A stretch of 64,000 nucleotides of DNA from Rachycentron canadum. Taxonomy: Eukaryota > Chordata > Actinopteri > Carangiformes > Rachycentridae. A model generated the notes under the pieces. The model saw nothing but the letters and a program-made list of their open reading frames with translations. It was not told the DNA's origin and ran no database searches. Shown here in pieces: positions 49,706-62,497 of the stretch (positions are counted from its first letter, which is position 1; each line of letters starts with the position of its first letter). The DNA is taken from positions 12,609,152 through 12,673,151 of the forward strand of contig CM076648.1 in the NCBI GenBank assembly GCA_038496675.1. The letters are read 5' to 3'. A program made the position numbers and the translations under genes.

Positions 49706-50687
49706 ATCCTTCCAGCATCCTTTGTAAAATCTTAAGGTTGATTTTTACTCAATGTGGATGTTTATCTAAATGTGTTTATCTGACTCCAGTTCTGAGTCTG
49801 CTTTGTTTCTAGTGACAAAGATGTGAAAGGTTAAAATGAAATATATTGTGTTCTGCCTGCAGACTGAAAGAGTTGTTTATTTCTTTTTTGAAATTAAAGC
49901 TGTTTATTGAGAGCATTTGCTATTAATTTGGTTAATTAAGTGTAACAATAGCAAATAGACCTAGCTCAAGCAGGTAAAGTAGGTGACTATTCTGTGACTG
50001 TTTTAGAAACCATCTCACGTTCAGACTATAAAATCAGCACTAAATATTGTATAATTAACTATAAGCTGCAGCGATGAATATGAGCTCTGTTAACCTGCTG
50101 CTCAGAGCTGAAGTTTCTTGCTCAAGGACACTTAAGCAGGGTGGATGTCTGCCAATGTGGAGGCTTCACCCTGAGTACTCCTGTTGAAAAGTGGCCTCTC
50201 TAAAGCCACCTCACTGCCAGCCTGAATAAAGAGTGTGTGTTATTTCTTTATACACCAGGCAGGCTGAACGAGAAGGACATTGGTCTGTGTGTGTGCTTTA
50301 AGGGTGTTTTCCCTCTGGTCACAGTTTGCCTGTCACCTCTGGTCAGTTTGCATTAGCACTGTCACTCTCCATCTCCCACTGCTCCTCAGATCACCTCCTC
50401 TCTTCTCTCACACTGTGTATCTGCCAGGATTAAATTCAAATCAGAGCATCTTTGGTCTACAAACCAACCTCACTCTTAACAGCTAAAGAAGGAAGAAGAG
50501 TGATTTAAAGACGCCTCTTCGGAGCAGAGATTCACTCCCAAGGGAACACATTCACATCACCACTCTGCAGTAAAACTTACAAACAGTGAGCACTGCATCC
50601 ACAAGGTGCTGGATTGCTGCCTAACTTACTTTACAGTTTCATTGTTCCACTTCAATGCGTATGTGCATATATACTGAAGGAGTTTTT

Positions 50688-51072
50688 TGTTATAACCAGA
50701 GATAAACACAAGGGCCCAAAAGCACGATGCAGACTCGATGAGCTGGTGTAAAGAGATTATTTCTTTGTTACCTACAAAAGTATGATTTGATTGAGTGAGA
50801 GGCAGGATTCCAGAAAACAGGAACTGAGGTCTGGACTGGAGAAGCGGGCAAAACAAACCAGGAACCGCACTGTTAGACAGAACAATCCGACTACGAGCGG
50901 AAGGAAGACCGGGGTTCAAATACTGGGGTTGATGGCCTTGTGCAGGTGAGTTCCTCCAGTAGGGAAGCGCCACGCCCACAGAGAGAGAGAGAGATAAAAC
51001 AAGATACACAAGGGAGGACAAAGATATTGTGAAAACACAGTGGAGTAGGGGATCACGGCAGAGATCCTGACA
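50688..51072. mobile_element. Possible solo LTR or non-autonomous element
   Basis: The segment begins tgttataaccagagataaac and ends cacggcagagatcctgaca, giving TG...CA ends. A possible 4-bp tttt duplication flanks both sides but is weak because the site is T-rich. The interior (caaaagcacgatgcagactc, aaggaagaccggggttcaaa, gagagagagagagataaaac) is richer in CpG than its surroundings and resembles teleost LTR or SINE-like repeats. The 131-codon minus-strand frame across it is probably fortuitous. Family not identified. Confidence 0.4.
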
Positions 51073-53059
51073 TTTTGTTAATTCAAATAATATTATGCTT
51101 CACATAACATGTATCATACAAGTAGTGACAGAAGTGGTACATTTACATTTTCTTTTAATGAAATGTTTTAAGAACAGCTAAGATATTGAGACCTTTACTT
51201 GTAATTCACTATTTTTACTTTACTGACACTTTACATAAAGGATGTGAATCCTTCTTCCATGGCTAAATCTTACATCTTATGTCTCTCAGTTTATTTGAGA
51301 TTATTCAAAGGAGAATTTTGTTGGGTTAAGTACAGGACTCTACATCCTAACTGCATATGCTCACTTTGGGGATTTTTTTCCCCCACATTTGTAGTCCTTT
51401 CTCTAAATTTGCATTACTAAGTTTTCACAATTTAATTTCACTTTGTCTCATTTACATTCATTTACTGTGCAAATATAATGAGGCACATCATTACTTATGC
51501 ATTTCTCTACTCAGCTTTATACTTACACAGTCAATTCCATTCAGATTTGTGTATTTTGTATTGTAGGCCACATCTTTGAATCTACATTATTAATCCTCTT
51601 ATATTTCATAGAAATAAGAGTGAGTGTAGATTTAACTGCAAGGAGCATGGCATACAACTTAAAACCAACCCTTAAACCCTGCTGCACTCTCCAGACACAC
51701 ACGGTACATGGATGCTTCCCAAAAAAAACAAAAAACTTGTTTTATTTCTTGTTGTTAGACTACAGATGCAGAAGGTTATTTATACCCAATAATTATAACA
51801 AGTTTACATATTCAGTCATTCTTATAATAATATAACAATATGATTCATTTTTCTTCAACCATTTTCAACACACAAGCTATTTTGGGGTTAACGATTAAAT
51901 GTATCATGCCACTGCCTTTGCCTCCCATAAATCTACTGCACAGCTAAGCTTTAACCTTATTTTGTGTTCATTGTGCAATAAACTCCAACCTAATTCCATT
52001 CTACTCATACAATAACATTAAGCGACCTGAATCGTGAAACGGATGTGAGATGTGTTTGGCTCAACACATGAAAAAAAAAAAAAAAGTTCAGTTCAGTTTC
52101 CCTATAGATTAAAAGATGTCTCCCTTGAGGCAATTCTCAAAAGCTTTTTGAATGCTGCTGTCTCCTTCTTTTGTGTTGAATCCTCTCTCTTGTTTATGAC
52201 ATTGCTTCTCCCAGCACATAAAACCCATACACATCCACACACACCTATAGCAGCCATCTTTGTAAAAACGACAGGTAAGGGACTGGGCAAAGGGATGAGC
52301 TGTGTGAGAGAAAACATGGGCAGTGGATGAAAGAGCACAGTTGGCTGGGTGAACAGGAACCTTTTTGGTCGAGATAATGCCTGATGAATGATGTCCTCCC
52401 CTAAGGCACTGAGAAGCAGGAAGTGTGGCTCCATATTAATTAGAATATGAATTAGATAGTCTCCCTTATCTGATGGCTCATAGGAGCGAGAGTGGCATGA
52501 TCCAGGCAGCAGCAGCAGTAGAGGTGTTTCAGCTAATAGAGCTCAGGTCACGTTGCTCTCCTTCAGTCCAAAATAATAATAACTGTTTTTAGCTTATTTC
52601 ATCATGTTTTGCTTTCTTATAAATAGATCCATCATTTCAATAGAGAAAGACACAAAAACACAACAGAAAAAAACATCCCCCAAGACTTCGGTATAAAAAC
52701 CTGTATCTCAGTGCTCTTTACCAATATGCAGATTGGACTATTTGTTTCATTGGAAAGAGTTTGCAGAACATGGACTGTGTCTGACCTTTTAATTGATATG
52801 TAGAAATACAAAAGGTTTATTTGCACAAGGAAGTGTTGAAAGGTCAGGAGCAGTATGTATGTATATCTGGTGCCACAACTGCTGACATTGATATAATACT
52901 GGCTGATGGTTATTAACACTTTTGGTCACTCCTCATTAAAATCACTGAACAACACTGAGGGTGTGCTGTCGTGTTAGTGGTGCTTTATACATGACATGCT
53001 CACAGTTTAATGGGCCAGAGGAAATGTTGACAGATCACCAGTATTAGTATTCATCCCAA

Positions 53060-53300
53060 AATGAACATGAATCTCTGCTTCCACTTTGATGGCAATCCAA
53101 TGGATTAAGACACACGGTACTCAAAACTGCAAATGTCAACCTGCTGGTGGTGCTTAAGTAAGCAGATTACTAAAATCAAGAGTCTTAGTCCTCTGGAGAC
53201 CATGAATAATTTTAGAAAATTTTAGGGATACTCATGCAGTAGTTATTTATATATTTCAGCCAGAACTAAAGTGGTCGACCAGCCCATCTACCAATGATCT
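53060..53300. repeat. Dispersed repeat, 'caaatgtcaacct' type, copy 2
   Basis: It shares blocks with 27795-28045: tgatggcaatccaatgga, ctgcaaatgtcaacctgctg, ctctggagaccatgaataat and agccagaactaaagtggtcg. It shows that this is a repeat family within the window itself. Confidence 0.75.
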
Positions 53301-53613
53301 GCTGCTATGTGGTAATAAACAGGATAAAAAGACAGAAGATACTACTTCGGTCTATCCTGACGTATATTCTTCAAATTTGTCAAAGCAACCAAGACCTGAC
53401 AGTTTGTTTTCAATCATGTCACAGCCAGTGCTGTTCCTTGTGTGTAACAGATTTTAGTGTTTTTCATCACATTACTCACCTAATACGTCATCCTTAATTG
53501 CCATTGAACCACTACAAGGAAGGAGCATCTTTTACAAAGTTCCTGCTGCACTTCTGTGTAGTGTAGGTGTCTGCTGGGACCAGGTTCATTATAGACCTGT
53601 CTCATTATAGCAG

Positions 53614-53642
53614 CCCCCCCACCAAGAGCTGGGGGGGGGGGG
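53614..53642. repeat. C-run and G-run hairpin
   Basis: A run of seven C bases (cccccccaccaagagct) is followed by twelve G bases at 53631-53642. The two can pair as a hairpin. This could also be a sequencing or assembly weak point. Confidence 0.8.
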
Positions 53643-53922
53643 CGGGCGAGGAAGCAGAGGCGCCTTGTTTTAGCCCTTTAGAGGTCAGTGGTTGATTAAA
53701 ATGTTTAGAAGTGGAGGTTAATCAGCTACTGACCCTCTGGGTGATACTGTCTTTCATGGTCTGGTTTAATCAATAAGTGTGAGCACTGGCATAGAGATGA
53801 ACTCCTCTAGCTCCTTACAGTGAACACTCTTGCTTTCCTGACTACCTATTATCTATCCTCTCCTCATGAGGATGTTTAGAAGTAGAAGGCTGCACTTGAT
53901 GTGTGAAGACCTATTATTATTT

Positions 53923-53943
53923 AAAAAAAAAAAAAAAAAAAAA
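53923..53943. repeat. Poly(A) run
   Basis: A run of 21 A bases with no retroelement body recognised. Confidence 0.9.
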
Positions 53944-56039
53944 GCCAAAAGGTTAAACTCAAAAAAGTACTCCTAACATGTAAGATGTCCAGGCTTTACA
54001 TCTCATCTGCCAATGAAAGGTGTGGGACTGCCAGTTCCGCATGATGTCTCTAACCACAGGAACTAATCCATCACATCCGTCGGAGATGTAGTCTGACTTG
54101 CTGTCAACATGACTGCACATCAAAGCCTATCAAGTCAAGAGGCGAGGTGTGCTTTTTTTTTTTTTTTAACAACTCTCTTCTCCTAGTCTGCCACTACGGA
54201 AAAAGATCGAAAACCACCTCTGGTGTTACCTGACTACAGTAGATAAAATCATTAGGACGATCAAAAACAACCCTATCACTAGTTTTAATGCCGTGATTTC
54301 TGTTGTATGCTTGGCAAAGTTCACTGTTTGAATCACCACTTCTTACTGCTGACAGTATGCAGGAGTCTTAAATCCTAGTTTCATTATCTTACTGTGAAAA
54401 TATTTGGTGACTTTATCGTCTCGAGTGTCTTGTTTAATGGGGAAACACTACACAATTTAAAGAAGCAAGGCTTTCTTAAAGTGCCACTTTCTTGTGAAAT
54501 TAATCTTAACAAAACTTGCTCTAATGAGAATATTTACTATTGTATATTATGTTCAAATCATAGGTAAATCCTTGTACTCGCTCATAAAACTCCATCTTCT
54601 CATCAGTGTTTTTATGGTTTCTGTGTATATCTTTAAACACATCTGCACATGGAGAAGGAGTGAAGCGATGTGTGTGCCTGTGATGAAGCTGTTCCTCAGC
54701 AGTATTAGGAGTCTGTGGAAGTTGTTACATCTGGTTAAGTGTGATGTCCCCTGGGTTCTGCTGCTGAGAGTTACTATCAACACCCCCAACGTTTATTTGG
54801 ACCGGCACTGAACTCAGGGTCACTCAACCCCTATCAAAACTAATCCTGCTGATGAGATCCGAACACACACACACATATGCACACATGCATATGTAAATAT
54901 CCCCCACAGACCCTGGCTGGAGGAGGGAGCAGAAAGGTAGAAAGTGACCTCCAGTTACCAGTGGGACCCAATGAGAACCAGCTGTTGCAGCCCTGGAATA
55001 GCTTTTTCTTGTGTGTTTATAAAGTCATTGGGATGGGTGCCAGGAGAATCACTTTGTGGTCTTTACTGATTGTGACTTAAGCCCCAGATTGTGTGTATGT
55101 CACTGTATTTTACACTACCAAAAGCAACAACACAATTTACCCGGACGCTTCTGATACCAATATATCATATTGTTTCCTCTTGATAAATATTCATTAATAA
55201 TCTCTCACTGTCCTCAAAGTGTCTTTTGTTCACAGATGTTTCTGAGCTGTGAGGGGGCCTGAGGATTGATATACAGTATCAGAGGGAAACTGGAACAGTG
55301 GGTTTGTGATCTGCTGAGCAGCAGGAAAAACAAAACATTTCATTCCATCTCTCGTGGCTCTGGCATAATTGAAAATAAATAGTGTTGTGTCGCAGTACTG
55401 CTGCAAACTAAATACTAATTTGTGCCGCAGTCAGAGAAATCTAACACTGTTTACAAATTCTCCTTTTATACAATTTCCCTCTGGTCACAACCGCCCTATC
55501 TTTGGTTACTTTGCCCTGAGGCGTCCCAGAGGGTTATACTCCAGCTATAGGTCATGATGATTTTTCAAAAAAGGCTTATTTAAATATTGTCATACCTCAA
55601 AAGCCTAATCTGCAGATACTGCGCCTGATATATATGAAATGTGTATCATATCTTCATCCTGCTGTACTTTAGGCTTGAGGCTACACATTCCTAATAAAAT
55701 ATTCATATATTACTGCTCAAAATACTTCTGAAAGTCTCAGCTAGTGATATATGACACTAAATGTGGATTAAATATCTTTGTATTTCTTATTAGTTATTTT
55801 ATATTGAATAGATGTAAGCCTGTTACTGCTTGCTACTGCATCCAGTTTCCTGAAGGTGCTTATCTCTGAATCGTGCTTGTTCAAATAAGCAGAGGTGATA
55901 AATGGGCTTGTTTTGTTGTTTTTGGTGGCAGCACAGATGGATGGGGAGAGCTTTAGAATAGAGAGATAAACTTGCTTGGCATCTATTTTTGTGATGTGTT
56001 TTATACAACTTTATGGGAGTTTATTGGAACTGACAGCTG

Positions 56040-56185
56040 CTGGTTAGCTTAGCGTAGCTCAGCTGAGGTTATCTCATCTTAGTTTAGCATAAAGACTAGA
56101 AACACTTGGAAACAGCTAGTCTGGCTCCATCCAAAGGTAATACAATCCACCAAAGCTCACCAACTGAAAAATAAATACATCCATG
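56040..56185. repeat. Dispersed repeat, 'GTTAGCTTAGC' family, left half
   Basis: It reads gctggttagcttagcgtagc, gtttagcataaagactagaa, ggaaacagctagtctggctc and caaaggtaatacaatccacc, the left half of the same family as at 40580. It is truncated on the right. Confidence 0.8.
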
Positions 56186-56769
56186 TTTACTAGCTGGCAA
56201 TCTTCTTCCACCCTGCCTTTCCTGATACATTGCTGCATTTTTTGGCACACGACCACCACCTGTGGATCAGTGGAATAGAGGTAAACCATTGGCCGTCTGT
56301 GTGCTTGTGTATCCATACATGAGAACAAAACAGGTAAAGGAGCAATACCTCCTTTCAATTCAGCAAACTACACCTCTACAGTCACCAGTCTGATCTTTTT
56401 TTATTCTTTTTTTTTTTTTTTTCTTAATATATATGGTTCAGCCAAAGCATCATCCCTTTTCTCTGCAGTTTGAAGAAGTACTGCAGCTGGATGAAGGATA
56501 GGAAGAGATGAAGCTAGAGGCAAATGACTCTCACCTCAGTGACAGTTATGGAGAATTACAGTGATACACCTGAACCCCAGGTCTTATATTGTGATCTATG
56601 AGTGCGTGTCATGGAGATGGATGGTGATTGTATTGTCGTGTATTGTCCTCCGCAGTGAGTGCTAAACGATGTGATGATGACATGCAGCGTAAATCTGCCT
56701 CAGTACGGCCGAATAGCGTGTGCGTGGCTTTTGTGTGTGTGTGTTTGTGTGTGTTTGTGTGTTTTCCTC

Positions 56770-57300
56770 TTTGGCATGCAGAGGGCAGCACAACAGTAAT
56801 TAATGACTAGCAGCTAAATGGTGCTATGTGATCCTACATGGTAATGAGAAAGCATTGGTGTGGGGCCATGCGTGACAATCAGCTCAGCTGAGCAAAAGCG
56901 TGGGGGACACACAGGTGACACCTACGCCTGGAGAGGACGAATCAAAAGGATTTATTGTGGGACTTTCTGGTTGTATGAAATGACAATTTTCCCATTGTGT
57001 AGCGATTCCAAGCCAATAAGGTCGGTGGCACAGGCTTTGTTGTTTAATCTGACACAAATTCAAATACCAGTTATGCAAATGCACAAAGAAAATATCCTTT
57101 TAAATTGGCATGATATTATGGCAGCTCAGTCCAGCAGAGGAGCTTTCATAAAGAGAAATATTTTCTCCTCAGTAGAAACTGCAGCTGGCTATTGTCTGAG
57201 ACACATTGTTGTATCTAGCTGGCTCAGCTGGCAAACCCTGAGAGGTTTCATTAAAAAAAACAACTTATGGCCTGCGTGTCAGGGAAGGAGCTTTTAGTGT
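56770..57300. promoter_or_regulatory. Unique block with octamer-like site, possible conserved element
   Basis: This is a long microsatellite-free stretch with an octamer-like atgcaaat (within ttatgcaaatgcaca near 57074) and acagtaattaatgacta. It also keeps a 145-codon plus-strand frame (56860-57297) with no recognisable domain. Low stop density in both a frame and its neighbours may reflect base composition or constraint. Confidence 0.25.
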
Positions 57301-58818
57301 CACTGGTTTGTGCTTTACAATATCGCTGTCGTGATAGTTATTGTCAATGGCATCATTCAACTTAAATGCTCCTGGACTCCCAAGTGAAGTAATGAAGTTG
57401 CTTTATGCTTGTTGTTCACTGCTGCAGAACAACACTGTTAATGATGATATTTGGTAATCAATAGTATATGAGTCAGTATGAATGTTGGGACAAAGAACGG
57501 TCTCTCTGTGGATATTATGGAACCAGTGGTGACAATATTCCCCTGCAATACCAAACTAATTTTCACTCTCAAGAGCAGACAGATTTTTCAGTTGTATCCT
57601 GCATGAAAAAGAAATAAATCCTAGTTGAAAAAAATGTAAAACCATCCCTGCAATACAGATATCTCATACTGACATCCCATGCTGCTCCTCATTTTATTTA
57701 TTTATTTTTTTACAAATATAAAGAAAGTCCAGACTGTTACTTAATAGGAACACTGTTCAATCAAATAAATGGATCCATGTCTGTTATAGGTATATTCCAT
57801 CCGTCTGGGTAAGAGACTGAAGTCCTGTGCTCATAAATGCTGTCAAACTTCATCCCATCATAGAGAAAATCACGTGTCTCATTTACAGTCGAGTCCAACT
57901 GACTCCAACCAAAATTCCTGTTCTGTTCAGGTAACAATTTGATCCTGCTATTATATGTAGAGTAAGTTCACTTGATAGAAATGACACAAATTATACACAG
58001 CAATGTTGGTATTATTGTTGTGTATATGACATTTTATATTGACGTGTGTATATACAAACAGGGGTTTTGTAGCTGGTGAATTTGCAAGTAAACATCTTCA
58101 AAGAGGAATACAGACATGCAGTTTTCCCATTTATCACTGATGCTTACATAAGTAACTTTAAGGTTGTAAAAATCATCTAATTCTCCACTGCTGGATTTTA
58201 TAACTGTTATCTTTGGAAAATTTCCCATCTTCTAAAGAGTTTTAAATAATGGGAGTTTCACCAAAGTTTGAATGCTCAGCATGAGTTTGTATTGGCCCCT
58301 GAGGTTGTCTGGAAAAATAAAGGAATCATTTTATGGCTGTAAACTTTGCACAATGCATTCAGGTCAAGTTATGACTCAACAGAAAGGATCAATCAAATGA
58401 TGCGTCTCAAGATGTTGAGAAACACTGGTCACTGAGGCGCCTGGAAGTGAAACTGTTCATCTTTTGTAGGTTTATAGTGCATCAGTACATAGTGTTTCTC
58501 TAGTTGAGCCGGTCATATTTAGGGACATTTAGCAATACTTTATTTTTGCAGTTCTCTATATTTCTGTTTATTTCCAAGTATTTTATTAACGATATCCTGA
58601 CATCCAACCTTTCACTCTTGGGTGAAATAGAGGATAATCAATTGGTACACTTGTATTTGTTTACAAATGCCAAGGTAGCTAACATGTGAAATGCATTTGC
58701 AAACAAGATACAATTCATCACAAAAGAAAAATAACAATCACTGAGGTTCAAATTGAGTAGTTGTATTAATCTGGAGGTAGGTAATAAACTCAATGTAACT
58801 AATTGAACTAAACCACAA

Positions 58819-58839
58819 TAATAATAATAATAATAATCT
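58819..58839. repeat. (ATA)n microsatellite
   Basis: About seven ATA/TAA units. Confidence 0.9.
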
Positions 58840-60223
58840 CAGAACTTTGTTTCTATTTTCCTTCTAATTAGAACAGTATCATTAAGAGTTGTTTTGTATT
58901 TATTACGTTTATATATTTAAATATTTTAAATAACTTTTTGTCAGGGCCAGATTGCCTCATGTGTCCTTCAGTTTTGACAAAGCTCAGTGCTGTTTCTAGA
59001 GGATTAATTTTATTGTAATCAACCACAGAACCAGACAGCTGATATCCCATTCAAATGAAATGCTAATTACTCAAATCTACACATCAACACCACCAATGCA
59101 CCATGGGACAACAGTCTTGTTCAGTCTGTCCCCACTCATGCATGCCTTTGTCGCTGTCTATCAATGGCTGTCTCGTTTAATTTCTCTTTTTTTTTCTGTT
59201 TGCATTTTCCTTCACTCTTTTTTCTGATTTTCCTCCTCACCATCCAATGAGGGGCTCCTCATGCTCACCCATCAACCTCTCAATCTTTCAATTTTCTGCC
59301 GTGGTGAAAAGCATTTAAACTTATCACTCCATCTGTTTATTACATGCCACCTCCAGTTCCTGCTCTGTTCCACCCCCTTGTCCCTCTCTCCTCCTCTCCA
59401 TCTGTGTATGTGTGTTTTCAGCAACCTCCATATCCATCTAACGCCTCCTCAATGTCCTCCACCAACAGTGCTCCTGGACTTTTTTTTTTTTTTTTAACTT
59501 TTGAAATAGGCCAATTTTGTGTGTTTTAATTAGATTGATAAATGATGAGCTTGTGGAGCTCTGCTGCAGTCATCATCTTCCACAAAAACTTGAGTTGTGG
59601 TGTCTGTACAGAAAATATTGGTGCCTGGTTTGCAATTTCCTGGAGAGAGAGGGCTTGTTGTCTGTAGTAATTTTTAGAGCCATTACTGTAACGTCTGACC
59701 TGTAATTTAAAGTAACAGAAATGGCAGCTGTATTTCTGCTAAGCTAGAAAATAAAACAAAGCCTTTACCCCAATTAATAGAGGCCAAAGGGAGTGAAAAT
59801 ACACTAGACTTAAGCTGCCAGCTCTGTCAGCTTGGGCTATAGAGAAATATTAGCTCTGCGCTGTTAGTGTATGTGCCTGTGGATCTGTGACTAACTGTGG
59901 GTGGAGAATTTCCACCTGTCAATAAATTGTTTCTTGTGTCATTGAGTGGAAAGCTTCTCTGTAATTATGATTTCTCTCGTCTTCAGACCCGGGAGGTCTG
60001 AGGCAAAACAGGTTATTGATTTGTCTCGACATCAGTGCTCATTTCCTCTTCCTCTGAACTGTTGAAATCACTGAGGGATGATTGATTAGCAAAGTACACT
60101 GTGCCTCTGGAATTACAGTTGCTGTCACATGCAGTATCAGAGAGAGTGGTGAGTGTGTGTTAGTAAGCAGAAATATTTTGACATTATGTTTTTCTCCTTC
60201 TTCCTCCCCTAACTCTGTCACAG

Positions 60224-60334
60224 ATCACGTTCTTCATGCTGCTGTCAGCTGTTTGTGTGATGCTCAACCTGGCGGGCTCCATCCTTTCCTGCCAAAACGC
60301 TCAGCTGGTCAACTCTCTGGAAGACTGTCAGCTG
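60224..60334 (+). CDS. ENTREP/FAM189 family internal exon (third membrane segment)
   Basis: This 111-bp phase-0 exon encodes 37 residues. It is preceded by a pyrimidine-rich tract ending in cacag and followed by the donor gtgaga. The translation opens with a hydrophobic helix (residues 1-22, containing FFMLLSAVCVMLNLAGSI) and continues into SCQNAQLVNSLEDCQL. From memory of the family, this matches the third transmembrane segment and the start of the second extracytosolic loop of ENTREP (FAM189) proteins. These are tetraspan endosomal proteins; ENTREP1 (FAM189A2) is known to bind epsin and the ubiquitin ligase ITCH in receptor endocytosis. The two cysteines after the helix probably pair with cysteines in the next exon. 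The reading frame joins that exon in phase 0. Which paralogue it is (A1/ENTREP2, A2/ENTREP1 or B/ENTREP3) cannot be settled here; A1 or A2 fits best by remembered similarity. The surrounding intron size fits A1, whose human gene is very long. Confidence 0.9.
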
Positions 60335-62389
60335 GTGAGACCAACTGAACTAAACCAGTGCTCTCCAACTTTCTACTTCACACTTGAATGTATCAGCTAC
60401 TGAATAAATTATACATATTTATATTATCTTTTTTTTTTTTAATCAAATGCCTGAACCTTGTTGATGATGTATGCATCAAAAATTACACTCTATACACTAT
60501 AGCTTACTCTTTGAATTTTGTTGTTGCCGTGTAAAACCTGTAACTATGAAGTCAGTGAGTAACAGACATGCGTTGTCTACATGTGAGTCCACATTTACAG
60601 CACTTCTGTTCTCAACAGACTGCAGAACTGAATCAGCACCAAAAGTGAGCTGAACTGATCTGTCTGTCTGTCTGTTAGTGACTAATGGCCTGTGATTGTC
60701 ACCTCCATCTTTGTCAGAACAAGTAATACAAGTAAACAACCTTGTTTATACTCCATCCATTTGGTATTACATCTAAAAGATGGCAAACTCAAAGGAGACA
60801 CTTGTACAAAACAGTAGTCAATACCAAAGCAGCAAGATTTCCTGATTAAATGCTATGTTCACACATACAGTACAGATACATGAGTTTGTGGGGGCTTTTT
60901 CTAGTTGTTTTCTAGCACAACAAGCCCTTAGTTTGAAGCACTTTCACATAGTTCACGGAATTAGAAAACAATTATGAGCTACCATTTTGCAACATGACGA
61001 AAACAAACAGCTGGTTGTTGCCGGGTTGTAATGTCCATCCATCAGAGACATTTACACAAACCTAAACCAACTTCCTATGTTGTAACACTTAGCAACTTTG
61101 GTGTCCAGTTCATGAGTGGTGTCCTGTGTCTTCTCTCTTGAGCATTTGAGTCTGTATGAATAAACTGACATTACTACCTAGTGTGAGATGCCCCAAAAAC
61201 ACTGGATCATACATTTTCAAAGATTGCACCAGCAGCATCTTTTTGTTAGTTTTAATTGGGAAATCTCACAGAGATTGACACACAAGAAAAAGAAATATTA
61301 ATAGTCAACCAACCACACACAGCCAGACAACTACAATCAAGCCACAAAAAGTTAATAAAAACACTTTCAAGAGTCATAAAAACCTAAAAGGTGTGAGGTC
61401 CATCCTATTGTGATCCAGAGAACAGTGATGAGTACAAAATTTGGTGATGGTAATAAAGTATAACATACCATAAATATATCTTACAAGTTTCTGTTACAAA
61501 GGCAAAGTCATAGAGAACATCTGATAATATCATCCCATTGTCTCAGACTGTAGAAAGTTCATGCAGAGCCACAGCAGACTTAACTGCTTCACGGGCTGAG
61601 GACTCCCTGTGACAGTAAACTGACATTGGATGAATTCATCTTTAAATGAAGTCAAATCTGTTTCACAAGTGGTTTCCACCAGATGCTCTCCACTCTGGTG
61701 TTTTCAACAGTGGTGTTAAGACCATGGAAAACAGGAGAATCCAGCACACTTTAAAATAGTCGTACTAAGCTTTTTAAGGCTTGTAGCTAGTGATGAGAAC
61801 TAGTTGGGCACAGAACATTTAGTCTTCACATTTTCATAATGAGATGCAAAGCTGATGTTTTTTTTTTTTTTTAGTTGAATTTACAGTGCCAGGGGTTTGG
61901 ATCTTTGTCATGACTGAAGAAGCCCCTTGTGATTCATCCAGCACCCAACCCACTTACCCGACCACTTTCACATTAGCAGCAGCTTTTCTCCTTATGCAAG
62001 CCAACTAGACCAACTTCACTGCTTTGTGTGGCTCCCCAGAGACCATCCCCCAGTTGTGACTGAAATATTAACATTCCTCTTCTCTCCCCAATGTAATTAA
62101 CCCATACTTGTTGGGTTCATGTCCTGCTTTCTCTCAATCTGGGACACATAGCAGAGGTATGCTCTACCTCGATCCCTCCCTGGGTAGCTCCTCTTATCTC
62201 ACAGTCTTTGTCTTACTGTACACTTATGATGTGAAGCTGCCCTTTCAGTCACAATGTATTATTGTCAGTTTGACATATATACTTTCATTAAAAACACAGT
62301 TCATATATAACCCTTGTATAACACCCAAATTGTTACTTTTACTTTTAGGAGAAATAACTTAAGAACTCTAAGCTTAGGTCTGATCTGTG

Positions 62390-62441
<52 letters not shown>

Positions 62442-62497
62442 TGTACATGGCGTTCATGCATGAGTGCGGATGTATGTTCCCCCCTCCTCCCCACCAG
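60335..62497 (+). other. Intron between the two ENTREP exons
   Basis: This 2,163-bp intron has GT-AG borders (gtgaga ... ccaccag). It holds a T-run near 60430 and another near 61859-61872. A (TG)n microsatellite lies close to the 3' splice site. No additional exon or recognisable transposon was seen. Confidence 0.85.
62392..62438 (+). repeat. (TG)n microsatellite beside a splice acceptor
   Basis: About 23 uninterrupted TG units end 59 bp before the ENTREP exon at 62498. On the transcript this is a (UG)n tract just upstream of the polypyrimidine tract, an arrangement known in other genes to be bound by TDP-43 and CELF-type splicing regulators. A functional effect here is inference. Confidence 0.95.

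Larger units (their letters stand above)
48026..60223. other. Non-coding, probable upstream intron of the ENTREP gene
   Basis: Contains the repeats listed separately. No exon encoding the preceding part of ENTREP (first two membrane helices) was found. The final 700 bp before the exon (59500-60220) is non-repetitive and may hold intronic regulatory sequence. Confidence 0.55.

Noticed and set aside
50626..51021. 131-codon minus-strand frame as a secreted protein
   Set aside because: It spans the unclassified repeat-like element. The N-terminal hydrophobic run comes from a (GA)n tract read in reverse.
56860..57297. 145-codon plus-strand frame as a gene
   Set aside because: No recognisable motif and no exon borders. 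Kept only as part of a possible non-coding conserved block.
60082..60348. 88-codon frame overlapping the first ENTREP exon
   Set aside because: It reads the exon in another frame. The phase-0 frame gives the conserved membrane segment and joins the next exon.
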